Positions 26,576 through 35,826 of a stretch of 64,000 bases of DNA are shown here, in pieces; the stretch's first letter is position 1; each line of letters begins with the position of its first letter. Source of the stretch: Pseudorhizobium flavum (GTDB taxonomy: Bacteria; Pseudomonadota; Alphaproteobacteria; Rhizobiales; Rhizobiaceae). Where the stretch lies: NCBI RefSeq assembly GCF_902502825.2, contig NZ_LR723673.1, forward strand, positions 62,001-126,000, read 5' to 3'. The notes below the pieces were generated by a model, which saw only the letters and a list, made by a program, of their open reading frames with translations, searched no databases and was not told the origin of the DNA. Position numbers and translations under genes: made by a program.

Positions 26576-27343
26576 ATGAAAGGTCTGAAGGAGCGCGTCG
26601 TGCTCGTGACCGGCGCCGCCGGTGGTATCGGCCGGGCGATATGCAACCGGTTCGTCGAAGAAGGCGTCAAGCTCGTAGCGGCCGACCTCAACGACGCGTC
26701 TCTGTGCGAATTCGTCGGCGAACTTCGTGGCCGCGGCGGCGATGTCCTGCCGCTGGCGTTCGACATCACCAGCTATGAGGATGTCGTTTCGGCGATCGGT
26801 AAGGCAGTCGACCATTTCGGCAAGATCGACATTCTGGTCAACAACGCCGGCTGGGACATCGCCAAGCCTTTTCTCGATACCGAACCGGAGCTCTGGGACA
26901 AGATCATTGCGATCAATCTGCGTGGTCCGCTCAATCTGCACAAGGCGGTCCTGCCGCATCTGATCGCAGCCGGCGGCGGCAAGGTCATCAACATCGCGTC
27001 TGATGCTGGTCGGGTGGGCTCCTCGGGCGAGTCGGTCTATTCGGCTTGCAAGGGTGGCCTGATCGCCTTTTCGAAGACGGTGGCGCGCGAGTGCGCCCGC
27101 GACAATATCCGCGTCAATGTGGTGTGCCCCGGCCCCACCGATACCGCCCTGCTCCGCTCCTTCGTCGGTGAAGGTGAATATGGGCAGAAGATCTACGACA
27201 AGCTTCAGAAGGCGATCCCGCTGAAGCGCCTCGGCCAGCCGGACGATATTCCCGGCATGATCGCGTTCTTTGCGAGCAGCGACGCGGATTTCATCACGGG
27301 CCAGGTGATCAGCGTGTCAGGCGGCCTGACGATGCACGGCTAA
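26576..27343 (+). CDS. badH: 2-hydroxycyclohexanecarboxyl-CoA dehydrogenase (SDR)
   Basis: This 255-residue short-chain dehydrogenase has VLVTGAAGGIGRAICNRF (NAD-binding), NNAGWD at about residues 87-92, and catalytic Ser and YxxxK in GSSGESVYSACKGGL. Segments NAGWDIAKPFLDTEP, VCPGPTDTALL and SVSGGLTM closely match BadH of Rhodopseudomonas palustris as I recall it. BadH oxidises 2-hydroxycyclohexane-1-carboxyl-CoA to the 2-oxo compound. It is followed 10 bp later by the badI homologue, as in the known pathway. The assignment rests on sequence similarity from memory plus synteny. Confidence 0.9.
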   Translation: MKGLKERVVLVTGAAGGIGRAICNRFVEEGVKLVAADLNDASLCEFVGELRGRGGDVLPLAFDITSYEDVVSAIGKAVDHFGKIDILVNNAGWDIAKPFLDTEPELWDKIIAINLRGPLNLHKAVLPHLIAAGGGKVINIASDAGRVGSSGESVYSACKGGLIAFSKTVARECARDNIRVNVVCPGPTDTALLRSFVGEGEYGQKIYDKLQKAIPLKRLGQPDDIPGMIAFFASSDADFITGQVISVSGGLTMHG

Positions 27344-27353
27344 GGAGCAAGAC

Positions 27354-28124
27354 ATGGACTATCAGGATATTATCTACGAGGTTCGCGAACAGGCCGCCTG
27401 GATCACTATCAACCGGCCGGAGAAATACAACGCCTTCCGCGGCCAGACCTGCGAGGAATTGATCCACGCCATCAACAAGGCAGGATGGGACAAGGCGATC
27501 GCCGCGATCGTACTGACCGGCACCGGGCCGAAAGCATTCTGCACCGGCGGCGACCAATCGGCCCATGACGGAGCCTATGACGGCCGCGGCACCATTGGCC
27601 TTCCGGTCGAGGAACTGCAGAGCCTGATCCGGGATGTTCCCAAGCCGGTGATCGCGCGCGTCAATGGTTTTGCCATTGGCGGCGGGAACGTGCTTGTGAC
27701 CTGCTGCGATCTCGCCATCGCCTCATCCAACGCCGTCTTCGGTCAGGTCGGTCCGAAAGTCGGCTCGGTCGATCCGGGCTTCGGAACCGCTCTGCTCGCA
27801 CGCGTGGTCGGAGAAAAGAAGGCGCGCGAGATCTGGATGCTGTGCCGGCGGTATCCGGCCGACCAGGCCCTGCAGATGGGCTTGATCAACGCCGTGGTGG
27901 CGCCCGAGGAACTGGACGCCGAAGTCGATCGCTGGTGTGCGGAAATCGCTGCGCTGAGCCCGACGGCGATCGCGATCGCGAAGAAGTCGTTCAATCTTGA
28001 CTCTGAATCGATCCGGGGCATCTCCGGCATCGGCATGCAGGCGCTCAGCCTCTTCTACCAGACCGAGGAGTCGAAGGAGGGTGTGAAGGCCTTCCTCGAA
28101 AAGCGTCCTCCGAAGTTCCGCTGA
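27354..28124 (+). CDS. badI: 2-ketocyclohexanecarboxyl-CoA hydrolase
   Basis: This 256-residue crotonase-fold hydrolase is related to MenB. Diagnostic segments are FCTGGDQSAHDGAYDGRGT (residues about 62-80), RDVPKPVIARVNGFAIGGGN and FGQVGPKVGSVDPGFGTALL. They agree almost residue by residue with BadI of Rhodopseudomonas palustris as I recall it. BadI hydrolyses the ring of 2-oxocyclohexane-1-carboxyl-CoA to pimeloyl-CoA. AAGGAG lies six bases before the ATG. This is the strongest single indicator of the pathway. Confidence 0.93.
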   Translation: MDYQDIIYEVREQAAWITINRPEKYNAFRGQTCEELIHAINKAGWDKAIAAIVLTGTGPKAFCTGGDQSAHDGAYDGRGTIGLPVEELQSLIRDVPKPVIARVNGFAIGGGNVLVTCCDLAIASSNAVFGQVGPKVGSVDPGFGTALLARVVGEKKAREIWMLCRRYPADQALQMGLINAVVAPEELDAEVDRWCAEIAALSPTAIAIAKKSFNLDSESIRGISGIGMQALSLFYQTEESKEGVKAFLEKRPPKFR

Positions 28125-28167
28125 GGCGGCCTGACGCTGACCCGGCGAACGAAAAGGGAGGGCCGGC

Positions 28168-28983
28168 ATGCAGACGATCGAGGTCGGTAACGCCCTGATC
28201 GAATATGCCTGGTTCCCGCAGGCACCAGGAGAATACGATCGGCACCGAAGGGCTCCGATCGTTTTCCTGCATCATGGCTTCGGGTGCGTTGCCGACTGGA
28301 AAGGCTTTCCGGAGAGGGTGGCCATGGCCACCGGTCACCCGGCGCTCGTCTATTCACGCCGTGGCTGCGGGTTTTCATCGGCCCTGCCCAGGCCGCGAGA
28401 CACACGGTACTTGCACGAAGAGGCCCGTGAATTCCTGCCGATGCTGCTCGACGCGCTCGGCATCGGTCCGTGCCACCTGTACGGCCACAGCGATGGCGCG
28501 TCGATCGCCCTTCTCTTCGCGTCGGCATTTCCCGACCGCGTTCTTCCGTCGGTCGTGGAGGCGCCGCATGTGTTTGCAGAGAGACTGACCCTGGATGGGG
28601 TCGCCGCATTGTCGGAACGGTACGAGACAGATCCCACCTTGCGCGAGAAGCTTGCCAAATATCATCGAGACCCGACCGGAGCATTCCTGGCATGGTCACA
28701 AACTTGGTTGCTGCCTGAGTTTCGCGATTGGACAATCGTCAGCGAACTCGACAAACTGCGACTGCCGCTGCTTGTGATTCAGGGATCTGCTGATCCGTTC
28801 GGAACGATGGAGCATGCTCGTTTGATCGAGGTGCATGCAGGAAGGTTACCGTCGGTGCTCGAGCTCCCCGCGAGTGGCCATAATCCTCACGTAGACTGCG
28901 CAGAGGCTGTTGTGGCTGCGGCAGCCGCGTTTGTGCGCTATGTGAGAAATGTTGCGGAAGACAGAAGGGCGGATGAACTATAA
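28168..28983 (+). CDS. alpha/beta hydrolase
   Basis: This 271-residue alpha/beta-hydrolase-fold protein has an oxyanion loop FLHHGFG, nucleophile Ser in LYGHSDGASIALL (near residue 110), acid Asp in IQGSADPFG and His in ASGHNPHVDC. It has no signal peptide, so it acts in the cytoplasm. It could release the ring acid from an ester or hydrolyse a thioester or pathway by-product; the sequence does not say which. It follows badI after about 40 bp with GGGAGG upstream, so it belongs to the same operon. Confidence 0.85.
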   Translation: MQTIEVGNALIEYAWFPQAPGEYDRHRRAPIVFLHHGFGCVADWKGFPERVAMATGHPALVYSRRGCGFSSALPRPRDTRYLHEEAREFLPMLLDALGIGPCHLYGHSDGASIALLFASAFPDRVLPSVVEAPHVFAERLTLDGVAALSERYETDPTLREKLAKYHRDPTGAFLAWSQTWLLPEFRDWTIVSELDKLRLPLLVIQGSADPFGTMEHARLIEVHAGRLPSVLELPASGHNPHVDCAEAVVAAAAAFVRYVRNVAEDRRADEL

Positions 28984-28991
28984 AAAATTTA

Positions 28992-29004
28992 GCACATTTT
29001 GTGC
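28992..29004. promoter_or_regulatory. dyad GCACA-N3-TGTGC upstream of the MarR gene
   Basis: Five-base arms GCACA and TGTGC surround TTT between the hydrolase stop and the regulator start, within an AT-rich stretch. It may be an autoregulatory operator of the MarR protein. Confidence 0.45.
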
Positions 29005-29049
29005 ACGTTCGACCGCGACCATGATAGATGATGAGAGCTAAAATCAGTA

Positions 29050-29697
29050 ATGGCCGGGAAAATAGAGCCGGCATCGGCTCGTCGAGTGCTAGATTTTGAC
29101 GGGGTATCGAGAATCGAAATGGTTGAAATGCAACGCAATACCATGTCACGCCGTCGTCGCCAGTTGGAGGAGTCTTCCGACCCGATCGATGGCATCGCTG
29201 CGGAACGGTCCCTGGCGCGCAACGCTGGTAACGATCAACTCAACAACCGTATGTTCTTCCGCCTTTTCCAGCTCGGAAACGAACTGCAACGGCAGGCCGT
29301 CCAGCAACTCGGCATCACGACCGTTCAATGGGCAGTTCTCGGTGCGCTTTCCCAAGGAAAGTTTGCGGCCGGGATCCCGTTCGGTCTACTCGGCGATTAT
29401 CTTGTCGTCACCCGGCAGAATCTCGACGGCGTGATCAAGCGTCTCGAGCGTGACGGGTTGGTGCGGCGCGTCACAGGCAACGGCGACAAGCGCGCCCGCC
29501 TCGTCCAGTTGACACCGCGCGGCGGGATCTATTGGAAAGAGACGATGGAACGTATTCACCAGTTTTACGATCAAGCGACAGCCCACTTTTCCTTCGATGA
29601 CCGCGTTGCGCTCGTGCACTATCTGAACGCTCTGCAGAAGGACCTCGCCACGGTCGAACTTCCGAAGTCTGGTCTGCCGAAGCGGCATGCCCCGTGA
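29050..29697 (+). CDS. MarR-family transcriptional regulator (BadR-like candidate)
   Basis: This 215-residue MarR protein carries a winged helix between about residues 75 and 155: WAVLGALSQGKF, YLVVTRQNLDGVIKRLERDGLVRR (recognition helix) and the wing GDKRARLVQLTPRG. The N-terminus is longer than usual for the family; internal Met codons at 29119, 29128 and 29143 are alternative starts. In Rhodopseudomonas palustris the MarR protein BadR represses cyclohexanecarboxylate genes until the CoA ester appears. The same neighbour relation here suggests that role (inference). Confidence 0.88.
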   Translation: MAGKIEPASARRVLDFDGVSRIEMVEMQRNTMSRRRRQLEESSDPIDGIAAERSLARNAGNDQLNNRMFFRLFQLGNELQRQAVQQLGITTVQWAVLGALSQGKFAAGIPFGLLGDYLVVTRQNLDGVIKRLERDGLVRRVTGNGDKRARLVQLTPRGGIYWKETMERIHQFYDQATAHFSFDDRVALVHYLNALQKDLATVELPKSGLPKRHAP

Positions 29698-29718
29698 ACG
29701 CTGCCGAGGGCCAGGACG

Positions 29719-30517
29719 TCAGCTCTTCGAGCGGTAGACTTCTTCTTCGCTGGGAAAACTGCGATCACGGACAGCGGTCGTGTAAGAACCGATCGCATCA
29801 TCGGCTGCCTTCCCGAGTTCGCTGACCTGCGAACGAAGCGGGGAACGCGCTCGGTTAGCCCAAGCATGTCCTCAAGAACTAATACCTGCCGGTCGCATTT
29901 CGATGGGGCGCCGATCCCGATGGTTGGAACTGAAAGCGAAGCGGTGATCTTTTCGGCAAGTGAATAAACCGTTCCCTCAAGTAAGACGGCGAACGCCCCG
30001 GCATCAGCCACAGCGGCCGCATCTGCCTCAATTCCTGGCCAGTCGCTCTTGTTGCGCCCCTGAACCTTGAAGCGCCGAGGGTCATTACAGATTGTGGTGT
30101 GAGGCCAACATGGGCCATGACCGGGATACCCCGGGTGGTCCGGAAATCGACGGTCTCCGCCAGCCTTATGCCACCCTCAAGTTTGACCGCTCCGCAGCCG
30201 GTTTCCTGGAAAACCCGAGAAGCACTGTCGAAAGCACGGGTATGGCCGGCTTCGTATGAACCACGGGTACCCGTTTTGAGCCGCGCATGGCGGGTTTACC
30301 GTGAAGGATCATCAGGTCCAGCGTCGCGCCTAGCGTCGAGGTCAGGCCGTGCTCGACGCTAGGCGAGATTGTCACCCACGAGAATCACGTCGGCATGCTG
30401 ATCGACCAAGTGGGCGGTCAGGGCGCTATATGCCGTCAGCCCGACGAGTGGCTCGGCGCCCTTGCGTGCACGGACTTCAGGCGCGGTTATTCTCTTATCT
30501 GTGCTACGCACGCTCAT
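29719..30517 (-). pseudogene. panB: decayed 3-methyl-2-oxobutanoate hydroxymethyltransferase gene
   Basis: Minus-strand fragments in changing frames rebuild a PanB protein. The N-terminus from an ATG at 30517 reads [20 protein letters not shown] and goes on to [13 protein letters not shown] before a stop. A middle block reads [12 protein letters not shown], then [14 protein letters not shown]. Next come [20 protein letters not shown] and VPTIGIGA, and a C-terminus SFPSEEEVYRSKS with stop at 29719. Several frameshifts and an early stop separate the pieces, so no functional enzyme is made. panB with panC is plasmid-borne in some rhizobia, which fits an old plasmid backbone or earlier cargo. It lies convergent to the MarR gene. 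Confidence 0.85.
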
Positions 30518-31037
30518 TCAGCCCTCTCAGTCAGGCCACACAGACGATCCAGGGTGGGTCATATTTTACGACCGCAGGCCCAAATTCATTTCGGGCGGAC
30601 TGTACATCGAGCGACAGGCAATTGCGCTTCAAGATCGAAAACATCTCATGGGACGAAATGATCGCGAGCTACGGCGGCCAAGAGCATGCACCTCCCACCC
30701 CGCATCTGCGAGTGTTGTGGCGATCACGCGCCGAGGAGCACGCGTTGCCCCCTTAACGAGTGCTTCGTCATCACACGATCTCCATAAGGCAATTAAAGAA
30801 TGTCCATGGGAAACCATCACCCAGAAATCAAGAAATTGACACTCTTCGGCAAGTTCTGCTTGTCGCAGTCATTCCGATTGTGACTAGACGCAATACTCGT
30901 GCATTGGGCTGGTGAACTCAGCCAAGAAGCGCACCCCTTCGACCGGAATATCTCGCCCATTGATAGGCGTCGAACATCTGAGCCGCAGAGAAATGGATAC
31001 CAACTCCCCGTTGCCATATACCTTGCCCTATCTGAAC
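30518..31037. other. 520-bp gap without a recognised gene
   Basis: This stretch lies between the panB remnant and the trbI stop. Short open frames occur on both strands, but none shows a recognisable domain or ribosome binding site. It should contain the boundary between the catabolic cargo and the conjugation operon; I see no insertion-sequence end or clear terminator in it. Confidence 0.5.
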
Positions 31038-32354
31038 CTAGTTTCTGTAAGTCCCCGGGAAAATGATGTCCTGATCAACTAGGACGTTGAACTTGTACCC
31101 GGGCCTGATTTCCAGCGTCGGCTGGACGTTGAGATTTCGGCTGACCGTCTGTTCCGCGACCCTTCCGAAGCTCTCCGCGAAGTTCCGCCTCGCCGCATCG
31201 GATGCCGTATCCTGCGTGGCCAGCGTCGAACTTTCGGGTATGGACGCGTCGATCCCCGTTCCAATCAGCGCGATCAGCGCCGCCGAGCCGAATGTTCTCC
31301 AATAGTGGTTGTTCACCTTGTCGTGGAAGCCACCGTACCCTTGCGCATCGGTTCCCGCCATGCCGCCGATCTGCAGCGTGGAGCCGTTAGGGAAGATAAT
31401 GTCCGTCCAGACGACAAGAACGCGGCTCTGACCGAACGACACCTTGCTGTCGTAGCGCCCGAAGAGCTTCGTCCCCTGCGGAATGAGGAGGCGATGCCCT
31501 GTTGCAGCGTCATAGACGTTCTGGCTGACCTGCGCGGTGATGCGACCGGGCAGGTCCGAATTGATGCCGGTGATCAACGTCGCCGGAATGACTGAGCCGC
31601 GTTTGAGTTCATACGGCGACTGCTGCGGTACGACACGATTGGGCAGGTAGCCGAGGTCCTTGAGATCGGCGTTGAAGAAGTCCTCCTTGGAGGACTGTCC
31701 GTTCGGATCGACATTCTGCCCGCCGAGACCAGCCCGCAACGCGGCGGCATAAAGATCAGAGGTGGCGCCGGCGGTTATCGATGATGGAGTGTTTGTGGTC
31801 GATCTTGCCGCGGTGGTCTCGTCTGCCCTCGCCTCCAGCTTGCTGCGGTCGATGGCGAGTGGTGCGTCATAGGCCGCGTCATTCGCCTGCAGCCGGGCCA
31901 TCCGCTGGCGATGCCGCTCACGCAGATATTGCTCCCGCTGCTCCCGCTCGAGACGGGCAAGCCAGACCGCTTCGTTTTCCAACTCCCGCCCGTGCTGCTG
32001 TTCCTGGTTTTGTCCCGGCTGCGGCGTGAAGGGATTGCTTGACTTTTCCTCGGCCTGTTTTGTCTCGACAGGTGTCGGCTGGAACGTCGTCTGTTGCAGC
32101 GGCTCGCCGATGATCCCATCGGTTACGCCGCGCTTGATCTGGTCCGCGAAGGTTGAAGCCGGATTACCCGAACTCGTTTCCGGAACGCTGTCCTTTCCGA
32201 AATAGAGTCCACGGGAGGAAAGCCCATAGAAAATAACGCCAAGGAAGGCGATGACCAAGACGACCACCACGATAATCGGCAGGCGGTTGATCCGCTTGAT
32301 GCCGGATTCAGCTTCGGTATTCGCACCGCCACCGAGTTTGAGGGATTGGACCAT
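31038..32354 (-). CDS. trbI: conjugal transfer protein TrbI (VirB10-like)
   Basis: This 438-residue VirB10-type protein spans from inner membrane to outer-membrane core of the mating channel. A single membrane segment IIVVVVLVIAFLGVIFYGLSS is at about residues 28-48. A proline/glutamine-rich periplasmic stretch follows, then the C-terminal beta-barrel domain with KRGSVIPATLITGINSDLPGR and HRLLIPQGTKLFGRYDS. It is the last gene of the traI-trb operon. GGGAGGG lies about five bases upstream of the ATG. Confidence 0.95.
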   Translation of the reverse strand: MVQSLKLGGGANTEAESGIKRINRLPIIVVVVLVIAFLGVIFYGLSSRGLYFGKDSVPETSSGNPASTFADQIKRGVTDGIIGEPLQQTTFQPTPVETKQAEEKSSNPFTPQPGQNQEQQHGRELENEAVWLARLEREQREQYLRERHRQRMARLQANDAAYDAPLAIDRSKLEARADETTAARSTTNTPSSITAGATSDLYAAALRAGLGGQNVDPNGQSSKEDFFNADLKDLGYLPNRVVPQQSPYELKRGSVIPATLITGINSDLPGRITAQVSQNVYDAATGHRLLIPQGTKLFGRYDSKVSFGQSRVLVVWTDIIFPNGSTLQIGGMAGTDAQGYGGFHDKVNNHYWRTFGSAALIALIGTGIDASIPESSTLATQDTASDAARRNFAESFGRVAEQTVSRNLNVQPTLEIRPGYKFNVLVDQDIIFPGTYRN

Positions 32355-32365
32355 GATGCCCTCCC

Positions 32366-32839
32366 TCAGCCGCGCCGCATCAGCGAGAGCGCGCTCGTCG
32401 GCGTCGCCCCACTTGAGGTGACGGTGTAGGCTCGGCCGAGTTCGACGCTATCGGTCGAAAGGCGTGCCAGCACCTGCCCGTCGAATGGCACGATCACATA
32501 GGCGAGCGGGATGATCTTCGTGCCGCTGTCCGTCTTCTGGTCGGTGACAACGGCATAACCCCAGCCTTTCAGCGCCGCCTCCAGCGCCTGCCCAAAGGGC
32601 GAGGCGTCCGGTTTGAGGGCAATGGTCGCCTTGCCCGGCCCGATCTGTTCGGCAAGGCGGCTGACCATATCGCCGGCAATGGCGCTTGCCGCCGGACCGG
32701 AGATTTCCGTCGGTGCGGTGCTGGCGACGAGACCGTCAGTCCCCATCGACTGGCATCCGGAGAGGAGGATGGCGAGGGCGCAGGCTGCGGCAAGGGCTCG
32801 GATGGGGTGCAGGGGGAGATAGCGCGGAAAGGCTCGCAT
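32366..32839 (-). CDS. trbH: conjugal transfer lipoprotein TrbH
   Basis: This 157-residue lipoprotein has N-terminal [20 protein letters not shown] followed by [11 protein letters not shown], where LSGC is the lipobox, so it is lipidated in the periplasm. Size and position between trbG and trbI match TrbH of Ti-type plasmids. The ATG at 32839 overlaps the trbG stop (TGATG) with GGAGG six bases upstream; a GTG three bases earlier is possible. Its exact role in the mating channel is poorly known. Confidence 0.85.
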   Translation of the reverse strand: MRAFPRYLPLHPIRALAAACALAILLSGCQSMGTDGLVASTAPTEISGPAASAIAGDMVSRLAEQIGPGKATIALKPDASPFGQALEAALKGWGYAVVTDQKTDSGTKIIPLAYVIVPFDGQVLARLSTDSVELGRAYTVTSSGATPTSALSLMRRG

Positions 32840-33693
32840 CACCGCCCTCCCCTTCTGATCGTCACCTTTTCCTGCCGCCAGCCGACGCCTGAGACGAGGA
32901 CCGCGCGATCGATGTGATAATCGACCACCATTATGTCGCCCTTCATCCGATAGTTGACGATCCGGTTCTGTCCGCCGGACGTCACGAACAGCACCGGCGC
33001 ATCCTGACCGGAAATAGAGCGCGGAAACTGGATGTAGGTTTTCAGGCCGTCGGAATAGACCCGCGTCGGCCGCCAGCCGGCTCTGCCGGACACTGAATAG
33101 GAGAAGTTCAACTGCTCGGCTGGCACGCCGGCTCCGGGGATCGTGCTTGCCTCAAGCCGGGCATTGATGTCGGCGAGTTTAGCCGAGACGTCCTCCGGAT
33201 ATTCGAACCCAACGCGGGCCATATATTGCGTGGAATGCGACTTGAGCTGGATATGATAGGTCCGCCGCGACGTCGTCACCACCATCGACGTGACGAGGCC
33301 CGGCTCCGACGGCTTGACGATCAGGTGGATCGCCTGGCCGCCCGCCGCCCCTGATGTGGCCGGTTCGACCTTCCACCGCACGGTGTCGCCGACGAGCACG
33401 TCGCGAACGACCTCGCCACCCTGAAGCTCGATGTCGCAGACCTGCAGCGGTGAGCAGACGACCGACGGCTGCACCTCGCCAAAAAGAAAAATCACCTTGC
33501 CGTCGGCTCCCTTGGTCACGAGACCGCGCGATCCGCGCCACTGGCCGGAGATGCCCATGCCCTTTGCCTCATTGGCGGTGACACCGTCGGCCGCAACGGC
33601 ATCGAGAGGTGCAAGGACCGAGAACGCCAGCGCCGCTGATATGATGGCGCCCGCAGTCAGCATGGCCGAATAGTTCTCAAGTCGGATATTCAT
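32839..33693 (-). CDS. trbG: conjugal transfer protein TrbG (VirB9-like)
   Basis: This protein of about 284 residues has a signal peptide ([22 protein letters not shown]) and a VirB9/TrbG/CagX domain. The domain includes [36 protein letters not shown] and [19 protein letters not shown]. It is expected to form the outer-membrane core complex with TrbI and TrbH. The open frame extends upstream inside trbF; the ATG at 33693 (or 33705) just after the trbF stop is the sensible start, but neither has an ideal Shine-Dalgarno. Confidence 0.92.
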   Translation of the reverse strand: MNIRLENYSAMLTAGAIISAALAFSVLAPLDAVAADGVTANEAKGMGISGQWRGSRGLVTKGADGKVIFLFGEVQPSVVCSPLQVCDIELQGGEVVRDVLVGDTVRWKVEPATSGAAGGQAIHLIVKPSEPGLVTSMVVTTSRRTYHIQLKSHSTQYMARVGFEYPEDVSAKLADINARLEASTIPGAGVPAEQLNFSYSVSGRAGWRPTRVYSDGLKTYIQFPRSISGQDAPVLFVTSGGQNRIVNYRMKGDIMVVDYHIDRAVLVSGVGWRQEKVTIRRGGR

Positions 33694-33710
33694 GTTCGGG
33701 GCCATGCCTT

Positions 33711-34388
33711 TCAAAGCTGCGCTGTCCAGTCGAAGTCGCGAAGATAGAGACCGATCGGGTTGAGACGGATGACGCCCTCGTCCTGCGGCGGTGTGAGTGT
33801 CACGGTGGCGATGCCGCGAAAACGGCGGACGGCGGTCTCCTTGCCGCGGCGGTCGCGTTCGAACTCGGTCCAGTCGATCTGATACGACTGGTTCGACAGT
33901 GCGACGATGTTGTTGACCTCGACCGCGACCGTGGCGGTCTTCGCCTTCTCGAACGGAGAGCTCGAGCGGAACCATGCGTTGACCTTCTCGGTCGCCGGGT
34001 CCGAGGTCCTGAGCAGCGCATAGGTCCGATCGATATATTGCTTCTGGACGACCGCATCCGGCGTCACGCTCCGGAAATTGGAGACGAAGCTGCCGAGCGT
34101 TGCGCGCACGACACGCGGATCGGCATATTCGATCTGCTGCGGGAAGCCGGCATTGGAGGCCGTGCCGAGCTTGTCGACCTCGACGATATAGGGAACGAGC
34201 TTCACCTGCGTGCTCTGGTAAAGCGCATAGCCAAAGCCGATCACCGCCATCACCATGCCGGTGACGCCGACGATACGCCAGGCTGCGGCTGCCTTCACAT
34301 AGGAGCCATAGCGCTCGTTCCATTCGTTGCGCGCCGCGAGATAGGGATTGACGACAGGGAGATTATTTGGCGGATTTCGTCCGGCCAT
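33711..34388 (-). CDS. trbF: conjugal transfer protein TrbF (VirB8-like)
   Basis: This 225-residue VirB8-type inner-membrane protein has a short cytoplasmic N-terminus ([20 protein letters not shown]), one membrane segment [20 protein letters not shown] (residues about 37-56) and a periplasmic NTF2-like domain ending [14 protein letters not shown]. It nucleates assembly of the secretion channel. It lies 17 bp after trbL, with GGAGG about ten bases before its ATG. Confidence 0.95.
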   Translation of the reverse strand: MAGRNPPNNLPVVNPYLAARNEWNERYGSYVKAAAAWRIVGVTGMVMAVIGFGYALYQSTQVKLVPYIVEVDKLGTASNAGFPQQIEYADPRVVRATLGSFVSNFRSVTPDAVVQKQYIDRTYALLRTSDPATEKVNAWFRSSSPFEKAKTATVAVEVNNIVALSNQSYQIDWTEFERDRRGKETAVRRFRGIATVTLTPPQDEGVIRLNPIGLYLRDFDWTAQL

Positions 34389-34405
34389 GGGGGATCAGCC
34401 TCCAG

Positions 34406-35602
34406 CTATTTGTCCTCGTTGATGGGTGGGGGCGGAGGCGGCGGTGTTGGTCGGCCCGACTGACGCGTCTGGTCGAGCTTGGCGTTGGCAAGGCCAAGCA
34501 GCGATCCGGCATAGGCGCCGGGTGAGGCGATCGCCTTCTCCTTGGCTGCCGATCCGGCAGCCCATCCAGCACTTCCAATGCCGGACGCCATGCCGCGAAG
34601 TGCCGCTCCCGCCATCGAAGAGCCCCCTGCCCGCGCCGAGCTTGCCGTCTGCGCCCCTTTCGTTGCAGCACTTGCGCCGAGGAAAGCCCCGCCGGCTGCA
34701 AAGGTCGCGGCCTGGCCGCCATGGCGGATCGCTTCCATGCCGCCGGCGATGGAGGCGCCCTGGACCACGCCCTGCAGGATGGGCGGGACATACATGGCGA
34801 TGACGAAGACCACGACCGAGATGCCGGCGATCGCAAGTGTGGTGATGAACTGCTCGGATGTGGCCGTTGGTGCCTCGGCAAGCCCCAACAGGATGTCGGA
34901 GCCGATCTTGGCGATCATCACCAGCGCCATCAGCTTCATGCCGACCGAGAAGGCGTAGACCAGATATTTGACCGCGAAATCCTTGGTGAAGGACGAGCCG
35001 CCGAGACCGAGCATGATCATGCCGGCGAGCAGGCCAACATACATCTCGACCATGACGGCGACGAAAATCGCGGCAACCAGCGAGAAGCAGACGACGACCA
35101 CCACCATGGCGAAGACCGCGGCGATCGCCAGCGCATTGTCTTCCCAAAGCCCGAACTTCGCCTGTTCGGACATCTTGGTCGCGACTCGGATGCCCGCGTC
35201 GAAAATGTTTGCCGGTGAGGCCGAGCCGCCGCCGGCGCCGATCTGATAGAGGCTGTCGACAACAGCCTTGGCGAAGGACGGTCCCTGGTCGAGGATGAAG
35301 GCGAAGAGGCCGATGAACATGATGCGCCGAACGAGTTCGGCGAACCAGCTGTCGAGCGAGGCGGCGTTGATCGCCAGCCAGACGGCAGCAATCCCGACCT
35401 CGATGCCGGCAAGGATCCAGAACAGCGAACGCGCCGCGTTCATCACCGTCGTCTCCCAGCCTTTGGCGGCCGTGACGACGGAGTTTTCCAGTGTGGTCAG
35501 GACGGAACCCTGTTGGGCAAGTGCCGGTGTCGTCACCAACAGGATGAGGCCGATCGAAATGAACACGAGCTCCAGCTTCCGGGAGGGGCGGACGATCACC
35601 AT
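34406..35602 (-). CDS. trbL: conjugal transfer protein TrbL (VirB6-like)
   Basis: This 398-residue polytopic membrane protein has a cleavable-looking N-terminus ending in TPALAQQ, then several membrane spans between residues 50 and 250 (LFWILAGIEVGIAAVWLAI, IAAVFAMVVVVVCFSLVAAIF). An Ala/Gly/Ser-rich tail ends PPPPPPPINEDK. This is the TrbL/VirB6 layout of the DNA-transfer channel. Its ATG overlaps the trbK stop (ATGGTGA), implying coupled translation. Confidence 0.93.
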   Translation of the reverse strand: MVIVRPSRKLELVFISIGLILLVTTPALAQQGSVLTTLENSVVTAAKGWETTVMNAARSLFWILAGIEVGIAAVWLAINAASLDSWFAELVRRIMFIGLFAFILDQGPSFAKAVVDSLYQIGAGGGSASPANIFDAGIRVATKMSEQAKFGLWEDNALAIAAVFAMVVVVVCFSLVAAIFVAVMVEMYVGLLAGMIMLGLGGSSFTKDFAVKYLVYAFSVGMKLMALVMIAKIGSDILLGLAEAPTATSEQFITTLAIAGISVVVFVIAMYVPPILQGVVQGASIAGGMEAIRHGGQAATFAAGGAFLGASAATKGAQTASSARAGGSSMAGAALRGMASGIGSAGWAAGSAAKEKAIASPGAYAGSLLGLANAKLDQTRQSGRPTPPPPPPPINEDK

Positions 35603-35826
35603 CGTGGCTTCATCTCCTGCCCGCTACGGATGTCGCGATCCGGATCGCCGCTGAAGAATTTTTCCCGGTGTTCTCGGCGCTCGGATTCGGAGACAGGTCG
35701 CGTAGCGGCCGCGCCCGATCCGGACACGGGGGCCGGACGCGATTGGACCACGTTCCAGGTGACGATGCCGGCTGCGAACGCGACGATCCCCGCCAATACC
35801 AGGATGACCGCCAGACGCGGGCTCAC
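35596..35826 (-). CDS. trbK: small entry-exclusion-type protein TrbK
   Basis: This 76-residue protein starts at a GTG (35826) that overlaps the trbJ stop codon (GTGA). One N-terminal membrane segment (LAVILVLAGIVAFAAGIV) is followed by a polar periplasmic part. It has no lipobox Cys, unlike the classical lipoprotein TrbK of RP4. Position between trbJ and trbL and size agree with TrbK of rhizobial plasmids, where it limits transfer into cells that already hold the plasmid. Its last 22 residues (ending GQEMKPRW) resemble the end of TrbJ (GQTMEPRW). Confidence 0.82.
   Translation of the reverse strand: MSPRLAVILVLAGIVAFAAGIVTWNVVQSRPAPVSGSGAAATRPVSESERREHREKFFSGDPDRDIRSGQEMKPRW

Noticed and set aside
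30395..30839. Several overlapping plus-strand frames of 88-135 codons after the panB remnant
   Set aside because: Part of the stretch is the antisense of the panB 5' end, and none has a ribosome binding site or a recognisable domain.
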